From Dioscorea cayenensis subsp. rotundata (Eukaryota > Streptophyta > Magnoliopsida > Dioscoreales > Dioscoreaceae), in NCBI RefSeq assembly GCF_009730915.1, contig NC_052487.1, positions 2,666,001 through 2,730,000 of the forward strand: 64,000 nucleotides of DNA. Direction: 5' to 3'. The notes under the pieces are model-generated. The model did no database searches. It saw only the letters and a program-made list of their open reading frames with translations, and was not told the origin of the DNA. Shown here piece after piece: positions 12,431 to 23,779 of the stretch (position 1 is the first letter of the stretch; every line of letters begins with the position of its first letter). A program made the position numbers and the translations under genes.

Positions 12431-12640
12431 GGTATAATCACCAAAATAGTCTCTGTACTTTTCTCTCTCTTCCCTTTTGGCCCCTCTACTCAGAAATGAT
12501 CCCGACTAGTCCCTCTACTTTTGAAAATGTGCCCACTTAGTTAAAAATGCTCCCAACCAGTCCCTCTACTTTTAAAAATGTGCCCACTGACCAAAAAGAA
12601 AGAGAGAGAAAAGTAGAAGGACCAACTAGGGTATTATACC
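12431..12640. mobile_element. 210-bp Mutator-type MITE
   Basis: The terminal inverted repeat GGTATAATCACCAAAATAGT is matched by a right end whose complement starts GGTATAATACCCTAGTTGGT. The 9-bp flanks TATATTTTT and TATATTCTT differ at one base, a Mutator-like target duplication. A similar element with a perfect TSD is at 37989-38235. Confidence 0.75.
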
Positions 12641-13076
12641 TATATTCTTCTGATGTTCAACATTCTTTAGCAATATGTTATTCTTTGAGAGCAAAGCGTC
12701 TTTAATTTTTATTAGTCAATTTTAAAGAAAGTAACTACATATTATGCAATCTCTTATTTTATTAGTATAGATGATTAATTAATCTTCTTTTTGTTGCATT
12801 GCAGGCAAAATGTGAGTATACATAATCAGCTGGTAGCTGTTCATTTTTGGATAACCAAAGCATTGATATTTGCCAAGAGACAATTAACATGCATTGTTAG
12901 TTTTCAGTATTTTGTTTGTTTCTTTTGCTGGTGTCTAGGTTTGTTTTGGAGCCTAAATCCCTTTTGATGAATGAACAAGAACAAAAGTTCAAGGACAATG
13001 AAAGCACTATAACCTCATTGCAGGTCTGTCCATTCACCCTCTGAATATTATGCTCAAGTAGACTTCAAAGGAGTAC

Positions 13077-13448
13077 CCCATTTTTAAGGAGCTCAAGAGC
13101 TTTTTATTCAATAGAAAACAGAAACAGAAATGAAATAAAAACAAAAAGAGCAACACTGAAAGAACAACAACTACACAAGGCTAAAAATAAACAGAGAAGA
13201 CCAAGAGAGATTAAACACTAATCCCATTTGACAAAAGACTCTTCATAATCCATCCAGGGAGATCCCGCCCTTGATTGTACAAAGTAAGCTCATGAAGACT
13301 TGCACCATGGGTTGCTAAGTTGAAAGCTATCTTAGCCCAATTAATTGGAATAATATGCATTGAGGCCAACGCATGAAATGAGAGTGATGATGTTGCCAAT
13401 GACAGGATTCAATCTCCAGATATGATGAGAATGACCATTCTTGATGGC
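13077..13448 (-). mobile_element. LINE 3' end inserted in prefoldin exon
   Basis: A 372-bp insert is flanked by the 7-bp duplication GGAGTAC (13070-13076 and 13449-13455). On the minus strand it encodes a LINE-type RNase H tail (ending NQGRDLPGWIMKSLLSNGIS) followed by an untranslated segment with AATAAAAAG and an A-run. This fits a 5'-truncated non-LTR retrotransposon. Its assignment rests on style of the tail and the TSD rather than on a full RT domain. Confidence 0.65.
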
Positions 13449-13491
13449 GGAGTACTTTGAGAAGCAGATGGCAGAAGTAGAGAATAACTTA

Positions 13492-13803
13492 GGGCTTGTT
13501 CGGTTAGCTTGTAGAAAAAGTGCTTTTGTTTTAATTTATAGAAGTATTTTTTTTACAAGTGTTTTTTTTGAATAAGTTAAGTACTTTTCAATATTTTTAT
13601 GTTTGGATAGGTTAATAAAAAAGTATTTTTGTATGTATGAAATTGTTTAGATGTGAATTTTCTAAAAGGCTTTTAGAGGTGGCAAATTACTAAAATAGAC
13701 ATTCATTTTGTTTTTATTGAGTTACTATTATACATTCAATTAATGATGACGAAAACATTAGTGATAATAATAATAATAACTTAATGTGATATTATTATAA
13801 TTT

Positions 13804-13836
<33 letters not shown>

Positions 13837-14116
13837 TAATTAAAATTAGATGTAGGATGAGAGATGGAGAAGAAAGTTAGGAGTGAGTGTATTAATTTAT
13901 GAATTTGTTGAGGGTATAATAGTAATTAGATAATTTTTAAAATAGCTTCTCTAAAGTGTTTTTTTGAGAAGCACCACTTCTTGAGTAGCTTCTAAAAAAC
14001 TGAATTTTTAGCTAATTACCTAAAAACCAATACAAACATGAATTTAAAAATCAAGTGCTTAATTTATAAAAAAAAAAATACTTATGTGCTTTAAAAAAGC
14101 CAATCCAAACATGGCC
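13492..14116. mobile_element. 625-bp Tourist-like MITE in prefoldin exon
   Basis: The left end GGGCTTGTTCGGTTAGCTT and the complement of the right end GGCCATGTTTGGATTGGCTT form a TIR of PIF/Harbinger (Tourist) style. The flanking duplication is TTA at 13489-13491 and 14117-14119. The interior is AT-rich with ATT/AAT trinucleotide runs and no transposase. Confidence 0.85.
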
Positions 14117-14190
14117 TTAAATAGAATTGTTACAACAAGATCCAAGTCTTGCTCCACAGATTATGTCAATGTCCATATTTGGGAGTTATG

Positions 14191-15161
14191 TAATATCACT
14201 TGCTGGTAAAGCCTTAACTCTCAAGTCTGATGTGATGAATATTATGCCCTTATTAGTATCATTTGAATATTATGCCATTATATATATATATATAAATATA
14301 TATATAATTCCATTGGATCAAGTAAGCTATGTTAAGCAACCAAATTAAGTTAATTGTAATTTGGGTTTATATTTTGGTTATGTCATAAATAATTTTTATT
14401 TTATTATAAAAATTATTAGTGCCTTGTTCAAAATTTTAGCTCGGTTATAAATAGAATTTTGTTATTTTTTTTAATATTTAATTATATTTATTTTAGCAAT
14501 TAAATTATTATTTTTAAGTATTTAATCATATTGTTTTAGAATTAAAATATGCTTGATTGGTAAATCAGTGATTTGTGGTTATAGAGATGTTAATAAATGA
14601 TGTATTTTATTTAATGATTAAAATATTATTTATTAGTGAAAACTTTTATCATAGACATATTTATTTTATGACAACTCCTTTTATTACTAAATTAATAAAA
14701 TTTTAATAATGGAATAAAAACAATCTAATGCATAAGTAAAATAAATATAATTTTAACAAAATACTCATGGATTAACAAATAACTCTTCACAATTAGGAAG
14801 TTCACTCAAATTAGGTTTGAATTTGAATATTTTTTTTATTAATGATATGAGTGTTTTCTATTTTTATTTACATTTGTGATTCAAATATAGAATTTATGTA
14901 TCTTGATCTTGATTTCTTGATAGATTTCCCTGTTTTGTGTAGCTCTTTAGTGACATCGGCACTATAACAAAAGCCATCTCTGCAGATAAAATGCTCGTAG
15001 GTTTTTGAGTTTTTAATTATCTTGGTCCTCATTCATGTTGAATCTGAACTTCACTAAAAAGCTCTTGATAGTGGTGGTGATAGTGGGAGATTTATTGGTT
15101 TTTTTCTTGCAGTGAGCGATCCATGGTTTAAAAATAAATGGAGTAAAATTAATATAAATTT
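14191..15161. other. AT-rich spacer with one orphan exon-like block
   Basis: Mostly low-complexity AT-rich DNA. At about 14952-14993 there is an acceptor-like GTGTAG, an open block reading LFSDIGTITKAISADKML and a GTAGGT donor-like end. I cannot assign it to a family, and it is not continued nearby. Confidence 0.35.
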
Positions 15162-17031
15162 GCATCATTTTCGTTTTGTTTTTATTTGTTCTTGAATTGC
15201 GATCGGTATGATTCCTTCGAATCTGTAATTGTAATCCATCTCACGCTATGATTCATGAGGTTGATCTTTGTTGTTTCTCAATCGATGCATTGGATACCTT
15301 TTCTTTTTTTAGGGCATCATTTTCGTTTTGTTTCTATTTGTTCTTGAATTGTGATCGGTATGATTCCTTCGAATCTGTAATTTTAATCCATCTCACGCTA
15401 TGATTCATGAGGTTGATCTTTGTTGTTTCTCAATAGATGCATTGGATACCTTTTCTTTTTCTAGGGCATCATTTTCGTTTTGTTTCTATTTGTTCTTGAA
15501 TTGCGATCGGTATGATTCCTTCGAATCTGTAATTGTAATCCATCTCACGCTATGATTCATGAGGTTGATCTTTTGTTGTTTCTCAATCGATGCATTGGAT
15601 ACCTTTTTCTTTTTCTAGGGCATCATTTTCGCTTTTTGTTTCTATTTGTTCTTGAATTGCGATCGGTATGATTCCTTCGAATCAGTAATTGTAATCCATC
15701 TCACGCTATGATTCATGAGGTTGATCTTTTGTTGTTTCTCAATCGATGCATTGGATACCTTTTCTTTTTCTAGGGCATCATTTTCGTTTTGTTTCTATTT
15801 GTTCTTGAATTGCGATCGGTATGATTCCTTCGAATCTGTAATTGTAATCCATCTCACGCTATGATTCATGAGGTTGATCTTTGTTGTTTCTCAATCTATG
15901 CATTGGATACCTTTTCTTTTTCTAGGGCATCATTTTTCGCTTTTGTTTCTATTTGTTCTTGAATTGCGATCGGTATCGATTCCTTCGAATCTGTAATTGT
16001 AATCCATCTCACGCTATGATTCATGAGGTTGATCTTTGTTGTTTCTCAATCGATGCATTGGATACCTTTTCTTTTTCTAGGGCATCATTTTTCGCTTTTG
16101 TTTCTATTTGTTCTTGAATTGCGATCGGTATGATTCCTTCGAATCTGTAATTTTAATCCATCTCACGCTATGATTCATGAGGTTGATCTTTGTTGTTTCT
16201 CAATCGATGCATTGGATACCCTTTCTTTTTCAAGGGCATCATTTTCGTTTTGTTTCTATTTGTTCTTGAATTGCGATCGGTATGATTCTTTCGAATCTGT
16301 AATTGTAATCCATCTCACGCTATGATTCATGAGGTTGATCTTTGTTGTTTCTCAATAGATGCATTGGATACCTTTTCTTTTTCTAGGGCATCATTTTCGT
16401 TTTGTTTCTATTTGTTCTTGAATTGCGATCGGTATGATTCCTTCGAATCTGTAATTGTAATCCATCTCATGCTATGATTCATGAGGTTGATCTTTGTTGT
16501 TTCTCAATCGATGCATTGGATACCTTTTCTTTTTCTAGGGCATCATTTTCGTTTTGTTTCTATTTGTTCTTGAATTGCGATCGGTATGATTCCTTCGAAT
16601 CTGTAATTGTAATCCATCTCACGCTATGATTCATGAGGTTTATCTTTGTTGTTTCTCAATCGATGCATTGGATACCTTTTCTTTTTCTAGGGCATCATTT
16701 CTTTTGTTTCTATTTGTTCTTGAATTGCGATCGGTATGATTCCTTCGAATCTGTAATTGTAATCCATCTCACGCTATGATTCATGAGGTTGATCTTTGTT
16801 GTTTCTCAATCGATGCATTGGATACCTTTTCTTTTTCTAGGGCATCATTTTCGTTTTGTTTCTATTTGTTCTTGAATTGCGATCGGTATGATTCCTTCGA
16901 ATCTGTAATTTTAATCCATCTCACGCTATGATTCATGAGGTTGATCTTTGTTGTTTCTCAATCGATGCATTGGATACCTTTTCTTTTTCTAGGGCATCAT
17001 TTTCGTTTTGTTTCTATTTGTTCTTGAATTG
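15162..17031. repeat. 152-bp tandem satellite, about 12 copies
   Basis: GCATCATTTTCG anchors recur at 15162, 15314, 15466, 15620, 15775, 15927, 16082, 16236, 16388, 16540, 16692, 16842 and 16994: twelve full units of 150-155 bp plus a partial one. Units are nearly identical, differing by single substitutions and short T-run indels. Conserved blocks include TTGAATTGCGATCGGTATGA, CATCTCACGCTATGATTCAT and CTTTTCTTTTTCTAGGG. No ORF spans a unit. A decayed part-copy trails to about 17110. Confidence 0.97.
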
Positions 17032-17887
17032 ATTTGACTTGTTGTGCTACGCTAGTCAATCGATGCATTGGATTGTGGTTTCCTTTTCTTTGTTGTTTCT
17101 ATTTTTTCTTGAATTACTACTGGAAATATGCTTCTCTGCAAGGTGGGTGTTGTTGGTGAGCTTAATTTTTATCCACAAAACTAGCTGCAAATTAGTATTG
17201 ATCATGTATCTAAACAAATTAACACAGGGTGTATCATTTCTGTATGTCTTCAATACTGAATACAAAACTAAGTTTATTTATTTATTCTTGATGGATTTTT
17301 CCATCATTATAGATAGCAATCATTTTAAGTTTGATTTGAATAACAACTGAACAAAAGTACAGAACACACATCTTAGGATAATATGATGCGTGAGACATAA
17401 TATGGACATCTGTGTCAGTGCCTTGTACTGTGTTTTGTAATTATCTCTATGAAGAGATGGTATACCGTTACCTCTCCACAAAGACTTGATGGTAAGACAT
17501 GTATGATAAGACATACATGTCTGATATGCATGATACAAGTCTGTAATGAAGACTTGTATCATGCACATTTACTTTGTTGAACTAGCTATTGGCTTGATCC
17601 AGCAATGCTTCTTGTACATGGAAGAACTGAAAGTTTTGACATTCAATGAAGATTTTCAAACAAGGCCTTGGTGGTCCCTGACATCCAATATAAAAATTAC
17701 CTTTTGGGTCAGTCTAGTTGCTTTGCATTTGCTGAACCCTTTTACAGATTACCCCTAGATTTTCTTCTCTTCTCCTTATTTGTGTTGATATGAGCTGATG
17801 TTTCCTTGTTAAGAAAATATTGACTTTAAATAATTTTCATTCTTGTTTTATATCATCATTTAGCTAATTTGACTGAATTACTTGTAG
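17032..17887. other. Non-coding spacer before the gypsy element
   Basis: It holds degraded pieces of the 152-bp unit (a CAATCGATGCATTGGAT copy near 17058) and a direct/inverted ACATGTATGATA-type patch near 17490-17565. ORFs are short and without motifs. Confidence 0.4.
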
Positions 17888-17895
17888 TGGACTTC

Positions 17896-18515
17896 TGTCA
17901 TGTTGCCTTACAAGTTCAAAGCCAGATCATTAGAAGTAAATTCACAGGTGGCGGTCAATGCATCGCCAATGACAGCTGGAGAAGTGGATGGAGACGTGGA
18001 CGGCCAGGATAAATTACAAGAAAACAATCCAACGGTGCTAGGAGTATGGAACGGGAAACGAAGGCAGAGGAGAGCAAATACTCGTCTTCGGGATTATTTT
18101 TGGGGATAAAAGGGAGCTGGAGAAACAGAGGAGGAGATATCGGAGAAGAAGACTGAAGGCCGTTCTCAGAGGAGATCGGAGAGGAATTCGGTGGAGGTTC
18201 TCTGCTGGGTTTGTTTACCTTACAGTTTGTTGATTGTTCTTGTTTGGAGTTGATGTTGTTCGATGTTTTCTTTAGAACTGTTAATCAGTCTATGTGTTGA
18301 TTGTTGATAAATGGAAATCCTAGATCTGAGTATATTCTACTGAATTGCTTGAATGTATTTCAGAGATTAGGATCTTTGGATTTCTGAGTAATATTGAGAT
18401 AAACTCTGGTGAAATAGCTCTGATTTAGGGCTTGATTTCTCTGTGAATGTTCTGAATTTACTTGGGAATTTGAATTTGGAGCTAGATCTCATTGATCTAA
18501 GCAGGGATCATTACA
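17896..18515 (+). repeat. 5' LTR of the gypsy element
   Basis: It starts TGTCATGTTGCCTTACAAG and ends GGGATCATTACA. The internal region begins TTTTGGTGCTTTCGTTCTTG. The primer-binding site should lie there, but I cannot assign the tRNA. Confidence 0.95.
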
Positions 18516-18545
18516 TTTTGGTGCTTTCGTTCTTGAACTCTAAGC

Positions 18546-19540
18546 ATGGCTGAACATACTCGTATCAAAGATCTAACTGCTAAATTGGAAACAGTCATGG
18601 CTGTTTTAGATCAGAAAGAAGAAAAGGATAGGGCTAAGGATGAACGTATGTCTATGATTGAACAATCTCTTGCCTCGATTGCTAAGTGTATGGAATCTTT
18701 ACAATCGCATCAGTCTGTGGGCTCTTCTTCACAACAGTTACAATCTGTAGATCATTCTGGATCCATGATTGAGGTGAAATCACAAGCAAATTCTCATTGG
18801 AGATCGGCTAAAATGGACTTATCTCGGTTTGATGGTAGCAATGCTCTTCAGTGGATATTCCAGGCAGAGCAATTTTTTGACTATTATGATATTTCAGATG
18901 CTTATAGATTGAAAGTGGCAGCCATACACTTCGATGGTCCTGTCGTTCCATGGTTTCAAATGTTGCAAAAATCAGGAGCTGTATCTTCTTGGTATGCTTT
19001 GGCAAAAGCAATTGAATCTACTTATGGTCCATCTGTTTTTGAAAGCCCACGATATGCATTATTCAAATTGCTGCAGGAGAATTCAAAGAATCGACTATTA
19101 TCATACATTCACAAGCTTGGCTAACAGAGTAGAAGGATTATCTAATGAGGCATTATTGGATTGCTTTATTAGTGGGTTGAAAAAGGAATTACAACGGGAA
19201 GTTATTCCTTGGCAACCTGATTCAATTACAAAGGCAGTCACTCTAGCCAAATTGTTTGAAGATAAATATGGTTTTGTTGAGAGGCTAGTTAGATCTAAAT
19301 CTACTTACAATCCCTGATATTTTTGTGGCTTTTCGAAAACAACCATTGGCATTGCCGCCCTCTGAAATTTGCGTGAAAAGTGCCAGCATTACCAGGACCA
19401 TCTAATACTGCTCCACACTTCAAGAAAATGTCATATGTTGAGTTACAGGAGAGACGAGCAAAGGGGTTATGTTACAATTGTGATGAGAAGTTCTCTCCTC
19501 AAAGACAAATGTCATAATCGAAGACTCGTTGCTTTTTACA
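18546..19540 (+). pseudogene. Gypsy gag, frameshifted
   Basis: The start MAEHTRIKDLTAKLETVMAV opens a coiled N-terminus. The retrotransposon gag core follows (WRSAKMDLSRFDGSNALQWI; AEQFFDYYDISDAYRLKVAA). The frame breaks near 19110 and continues in the next frame (NRVEGLSNEALLDCFISGLK) to 19317. A degraded zinc knuckle, CYNCDEKFSPQRQMS, lies near 19470-19516 with the histidine lost. It would form the particle core if intact. Confidence 0.85.
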
Positions 19541-19643
19541 ATGGGATGAGGAATTGAGGGTATGAATGAGGTTTCGATGAGATTTTTATCGTAATCAACC
19601 CAACAGATTCTAGCAGGAGTTTCAATCTCTTTCCTTACATGCT

Positions 19644-20138
19644 ATGGATAGTACCCTGATTTCGGGTACTTTAAGATTTACTGGGTATATAAATGGGCAT
19701 GCGGTGCAAGTGTTACTTGATGGTGGCAGTGATGATAATTTCTTGCAACCGAGAGTTGCTAATTTTTTACAGTTGCCTATTCTTCCAATTCCATCCTTTA
19801 AGGTGTTAGTGGGGAATGGTAATGCATTGCAAGTAGAGGGATTGATTATTGGCTTACAAGTGATCATTCAAAAGACTGTGCTTAATGTTGATGTGTATTT
19901 GCTACCTGTGATGGGAGCAGACTTGATCCTGGGTACTTCATGGTTAGCAACACTGGGTCCACACATAACAGATTATAACAAATTGTTCATTCAGTTTGTT
20001 TTACAGGATCAGTTAATCACTTTGCAAGGTGACCGCAGTCTAAAACCACAGATGACATCAATTCATCAGTTGCACAGGTTATATTCTACAAAGGCCATTG
20101 ATTCTTGCTATACTTTGTCAATATCTGATGTGGATTAG
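19644..20138 (+). pseudogene. Gypsy aspartic protease
   Basis: The retropepsin-like domain reads FTGYINGHAVQVLLDGGSDD then NFLQPRVANFLQLP, with GADLILGTSWLATLGP downstream. The active-site triplet is D-G-G rather than D-S/T-G, a variant seen in some plant gypsy lineages. The protein would cut the Gag-Pol polyprotein. The frame is separated from both gag and RT by stops. Confidence 0.8.
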
Positions 20139-20199
20139 CAGAACCATCCAGGTACAAATTTATCAATTCCACAGAACAGCCAGAATTTCCCTCAATTAC

Positions 20200-21420
20200 A
20201 TTTTTCGGATGAAGTGGCTGAAGATTTGCAGCGAGTGCTATTCAAGTATCATACGGTGTTTGATGTACCTATGGGTTTACCGTCTTCAAGGAAGTGTGAT
20301 CATGCTATTCCTTAAATTCCTGATGCTACACTAGTGAGAATTAGACCATACAGATATCCTCATTCTCAAAAAAATGAAATTGAGCAGATGGTGAAAGATA
20401 TGCTTCATGAGGGGATTATTGAACCAAGTACAAGCCCTTTTTCATCATCGGTGTTATTAGTAAAAAAAAAAGATGGGTCTTGGCGCTTTTGCATCGACTA
20501 TAGAGCCCTTAATGCTATCACTGTTAAGGATGCTTCTCCAATTCCAACGGTAGATGAGCTGCTGGATGAGTTATATGGAGCTAAGTACTTTTCTAAATTG
20601 GATTTGAGGTCGGGGTACCATCAAATTTTTGTTGAAAACCGGATGATAGATTTAAAAACCGCCTTTTAGAACACACAGATGGGACACTATCAATGGTTGG
20701 TGATGCCATTTGGGCTTTCTAATGCCCCGCTACTTTTTCAAACCTTGATGAATAAAAATTTTTTTCAATTTGCATTCGTAAAAATATGTCCCTAGTGTTT
20801 TTTTGACGACATTCTTGTTTACAGTAGATCTTGGGAAGATCATTTGAAACATTTAGAGGTGGTTCTTCAGACTTTACAGGATCATCAGTTATTTGCAAAA
20901 CTATCAAAGTGTAGTTTTGGTTTGCAAAGCAGGTCAATTATCTGGGTCACATTGTGTCTGTTCAAGGGGTGGCTATGGACAACTCTAAGGTTCAAGCTAT
21001 ATTGAATTGGCCTGTTCCTGGGAATTTAAAACAATTGAGGGGGTTTCTTGGTTTGAGTGGATATTATAGGCGGTTTATTCAACACTATGCTACTTTTAGC
21101 AAAGCCATTGACCCGACTTGTCAAGAAGGACAACTTTTCATCGGGATTCTATCACGATGAAGCCTTTTCCGAAATTAAAACAGTCATGACAACCGCCTCC
21201 CGTGTTAATACTTCCCGATTTTTTTCACAACCTTTTACATTGAGACTCGATGCTTTCGGCATGTATAGGAGTCAGATCGAGTCAAAAACAGACATCCCAT
21301 TGCCTATTTTTTTCCAAGAAGATGTCGCTAGAATGCGCTCTCAATCTACCTACATTAGGGAGTTATATGCTTTCGACTGTAAGTCTGCCAAATTTAGACA
21401 TTATCTAATTGGTCACTGAT
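20200..21420 (+). pseudogene. Gypsy reverse transcriptase / RNase H
   Basis: The RT fingers and palm read [17 protein letters not shown], then [20 protein letters not shown] and [15 protein letters not shown] stop at about 20667 interrupts it. The catalytic FFDDILVYS segment is found near 20800-20825 in another frame. The thumb/connection (GFLGLSGYYRRFIQHYATF) lies near 21040. The RNase H part (LRLDAFGMYRSQ) is heavily decayed. Confidence 0.85.
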
Positions 21421-21720
21421 TTATTATCAAGACGGATCAACGAGCTTTTAAAAACATTTATGCACTCAGGTTATACTGACACTCGAACAACAACGGTGGT
21501 TGCCAAAAACTCATCGGGTTTTTGACTTCTCAATTGAGTACAAGCCCCGGTTGTGAAAAATGTGGTAGTCGATGGTTTATCAAGGTGTTTTTCAAATGGC
21601 ATTTTCTACTTCACATAACGGTGTCTTACAATTGATTCGGACAGCACAGGCTCAAGACACACATTTTCAATAGATCATTCAGGAAATTGTTCAGGGAACT
21701 CAAACTTCTAGTGATTATTC

Positions 21721-23061
21721 TTGGAAATGAATATTTTGTTTTGGCATGACAAAAATTGTCTGTTCCTCCTAATTTTCGACTATAACAAATTCTCCCGATC
21801 GAATTCCATTCTTCATTATTGGGAGGTCATGCAGGTCGACTTGAGGACATTTGTTAGATTGGCTCGCCAGCTTTTATCGGGCCTCGGAATGAGAAAGGCA
21901 GTAAAGGAATTTGTAAAAGCTTGTGAAATATGTCAGAAAGCTAAGCATAGTAACACTCATCCTGCAGGATTGTTACAGCCCCTCCCTATTCCTCAACAGA
22001 TATGGGAGGATATAGCTATGGATTTTATTTGTGGGTTGCTTTTGCAAGAGGTTATTCAGTGATATTTGTAGTGGTGGACAGGTTTTCAAAGTATGGACAT
22101 TTTATTCCTCTTAAGGAGTATTATACAAGTCAATCGGTTGCTCAGGTTTTTATTGCAAACATTGTCAGGTTACATGGAGTTCCTAAATCCATTGTAAGTG
22201 ATCGAGATAAGGCTTTCACAAGTAAGTTTTGGCAAGCACTTTTTCATCAAATGGGTACAACTTTGGCCATGTCTTCTTCTTATCATCCGGAAACTGATGG
22301 CCAAACAGAGAACTTAAACAAGGCAGTTGAGCATTTCTTACGTTGTTTCATAGCAGATAATCCTAAATCTTGGGTTGATCTCCTTCCTTGGGCAGAGTTG
22401 TCCTACAATACTGCCTTCCATACAAGTTTGGGAATGACTCCTTTTAAAGCAGTCTATGGACGAGACCCTCCTGTCATGGTACCTTATCAACTTAAATCTG
22501 AAGATCCAGTTGCTGTGATGGATCTACTACAACAAAGGGATAAATTGCTACAACAAATGAAAGCAAATTTGTTAAAGGCACAAGCTCGAATGAAAACACT
22601 TTGTCGATAAGAAGAGAAGTGAGATATCCTTCAATGTTGGAGATTGGGTGCTTGTAAAACTACGACCCATACAGTGCAACATTCCCTTTTTTTCTCAGAA
22701 GAATCACAAACTCAGTATGAGGTACTTTGGTCCATATCAAATTGTGCAACAAGTTGGTAAAGTGGCTTATAAGTTAGACTTGCCAGAGGGAGCTCGTATT
22801 CATCCTATTTTTCATGTATCAGTCCTTAAACCTTTCAATGCAGGGGTGCCTGGTAGTATCTTACCTCTTCCTTGCTTAACTGATGAACGAGGTCCTATCA
22901 TACAGCCTGAATTTCTATTGCAAACAAGAACAATTCTCGTGAATTCTAGACCAATTCAACGGATACTAGTATCTTGGTTGGGATTGCGTTCATCGAAAAA
23001 TTCTTGGGAAGATCTCGACTTATTCAAGAAACAATATCCACATTTTCATTATGCACCTTGA
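21721..23061 (+). pseudogene. Gypsy integrase with chromodomain-like tail
   Basis: Zinc-binding remnant [14 protein letters not shown]; then the DDE core in three blocks, VVVDRFSKYGHFIPL, SIVSDRDKAFTSKFW and SYHPETDGQTENLNKAVEHF, in one open frame 22002-22610. A shift leads to the C-terminal part 22648-23061 (KLRPIQCNIPFF; GPYQIVQQVGKVAYKLDLPE; HPIFHVSVLKPF). It ends in NSWEDLDLFKKQYPHF, the degenerate chromodomain end of plant chromoviruses. It is the best preserved part of the element. Confidence 0.88.
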
Positions 23062-23092
23062 GGGCAAGGTCTATTTTTGATGGGAGGGCAAA

Positions 23093-23713
23093 TGTCATGT
23101 TGCCTTACAAGTTCAAAGCCAGATCATTAGAAGTAAATTCACAGGTGGCGGTCAATGCATCGCCAATGACACTGGAGAAGTGGATGGAGACGTGGACGGC
23201 CAAGATAAATTACAAGAAAACAATCCAACGGTGCTAGGAGTATGGAACGGGAAACGAGGCGAGAGGAGAGCAAATACTGCCTTCGGGATTATTTTTTGGG
23301 GATAAAAAGGGAGTCGGAGAAACAGAGGAGGAGATATCGGAGAAGAAGATTGAAGGCCGTTCTCAAAGGAGATCGGAGAGGAATTCGGTGGAGGTTCTCT
23401 GCTGGGTTTGTTTACCTTTACGCTTTGTTGATTGTTCTTGTTTGGAGTTGATGTTGTTTGATGTTTTCTTTTAGAACTGCTAATCGCCCTATGTGTTGAT
23501 TGTTGATAAATGGAAATCCTAGATCCGAGTATATTCTACTGAATTGCTTGAATGTATTTCAGAGATTAGGATCTTTGGATTTCTGAGTAATATTGAGATA
23601 AACTCTGGTGAAATAGCTCTGATTTAGGGCTTGATTTCTCTGTGAATGTTCTGAATTTACTTGGGAATTTGAATTTGGAGCTAGATCTCATTGATCTAGC
23701 AGGGATCATTACA
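23093..23713 (+). repeat. 3' LTR of the gypsy element
   Basis: This is a near-copy of 17896-18515. It is preceded by a polypurine-like GATGGGAGGGCAAA at 23079-23092 and followed by the target duplication ACTTC. Confidence 0.95.
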
Positions 23714-23779
23714 ACTTCACCATCATACTTATTCTTAGTGACATTTGAAGAAGGCACAGACCATCGAAGAGAACAAAAG

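Larger units (their letters stand above)
12805..14190 (+). pseudogene. Prefoldin subunit 1-like gene fragment
   Basis: Prefoldin 1 is a beta-type subunit of the hexameric co-chaperone that hands actin and tubulin to CCT. A 7-nt microexon at 12805-12811 (TTGCAG before, GTGAGT after) completes Gly-Lys-Met with the next exon. Exon 12939-13023 encodes FVLEPKSLLMNEQEQKFKDN then ESTITSLQ. The following exon starts at 13062 (TSKEY), is cut by a LINE, resumes at 13456 (FEKQMAEVENNL), is cut by a MITE, and resumes at 14120 (ELLQQDPSLAPQIMSMS) with a one-base frame shift. No stop follows the family's usual MSMS end, and the exons for the first 60 or so residues are not visible upstream. The fragment is dead at its 3' end whatever happened at the 5' end. 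Confidence 0.75.
17896..23713 (+). mobile_element. Ty3/gypsy chromovirus-type LTR retrotransposon
   Basis: A 5.8-kb element with two LTRs of about 620 bp (TG...CA) and a perfect 5-bp target duplication ACTTC (17891-17895, 23714-23718). Gene order gag, protease, RT-RNase H, integrase, with a chromodomain-like C-terminus, identifies Ty3/gypsy. The reading frames are broken by several shifts and stops, so the copy is non-autonomous. By eye the LTRs differ at about twenty positions including small indels, so it is not a very recent insertion. Confidence 0.97.
17888..23779 (+). pseudogene. Exon-like block split by the gypsy insertion
   Basis: An acceptor-like TTGTAG at 17882-17887 precedes TGGACTTC. 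After the retrotransposon and one target-site copy the sequence continues in a single open frame, from 23719 to AAAAG|GTATGG at 23779. The block translates as WTSPSYLFLVTFEEGTDHRR followed by EQK. I do not recognise the protein, and neighbouring exons are uncertain, so this is an inference from splice context only. Confidence 0.4.

Noticed and set aside
14952..14993. Possible exon reading LFSDIGTITKAISADKML
   Set aside because: Splice signals are plausible, but neither family nor neighbouring exons can be identified.
15162..17031. Possible CRISPR-like array
   Set aside because: The whole 152-bp unit is repeated without unique spacers, and the DNA is plant nuclear.
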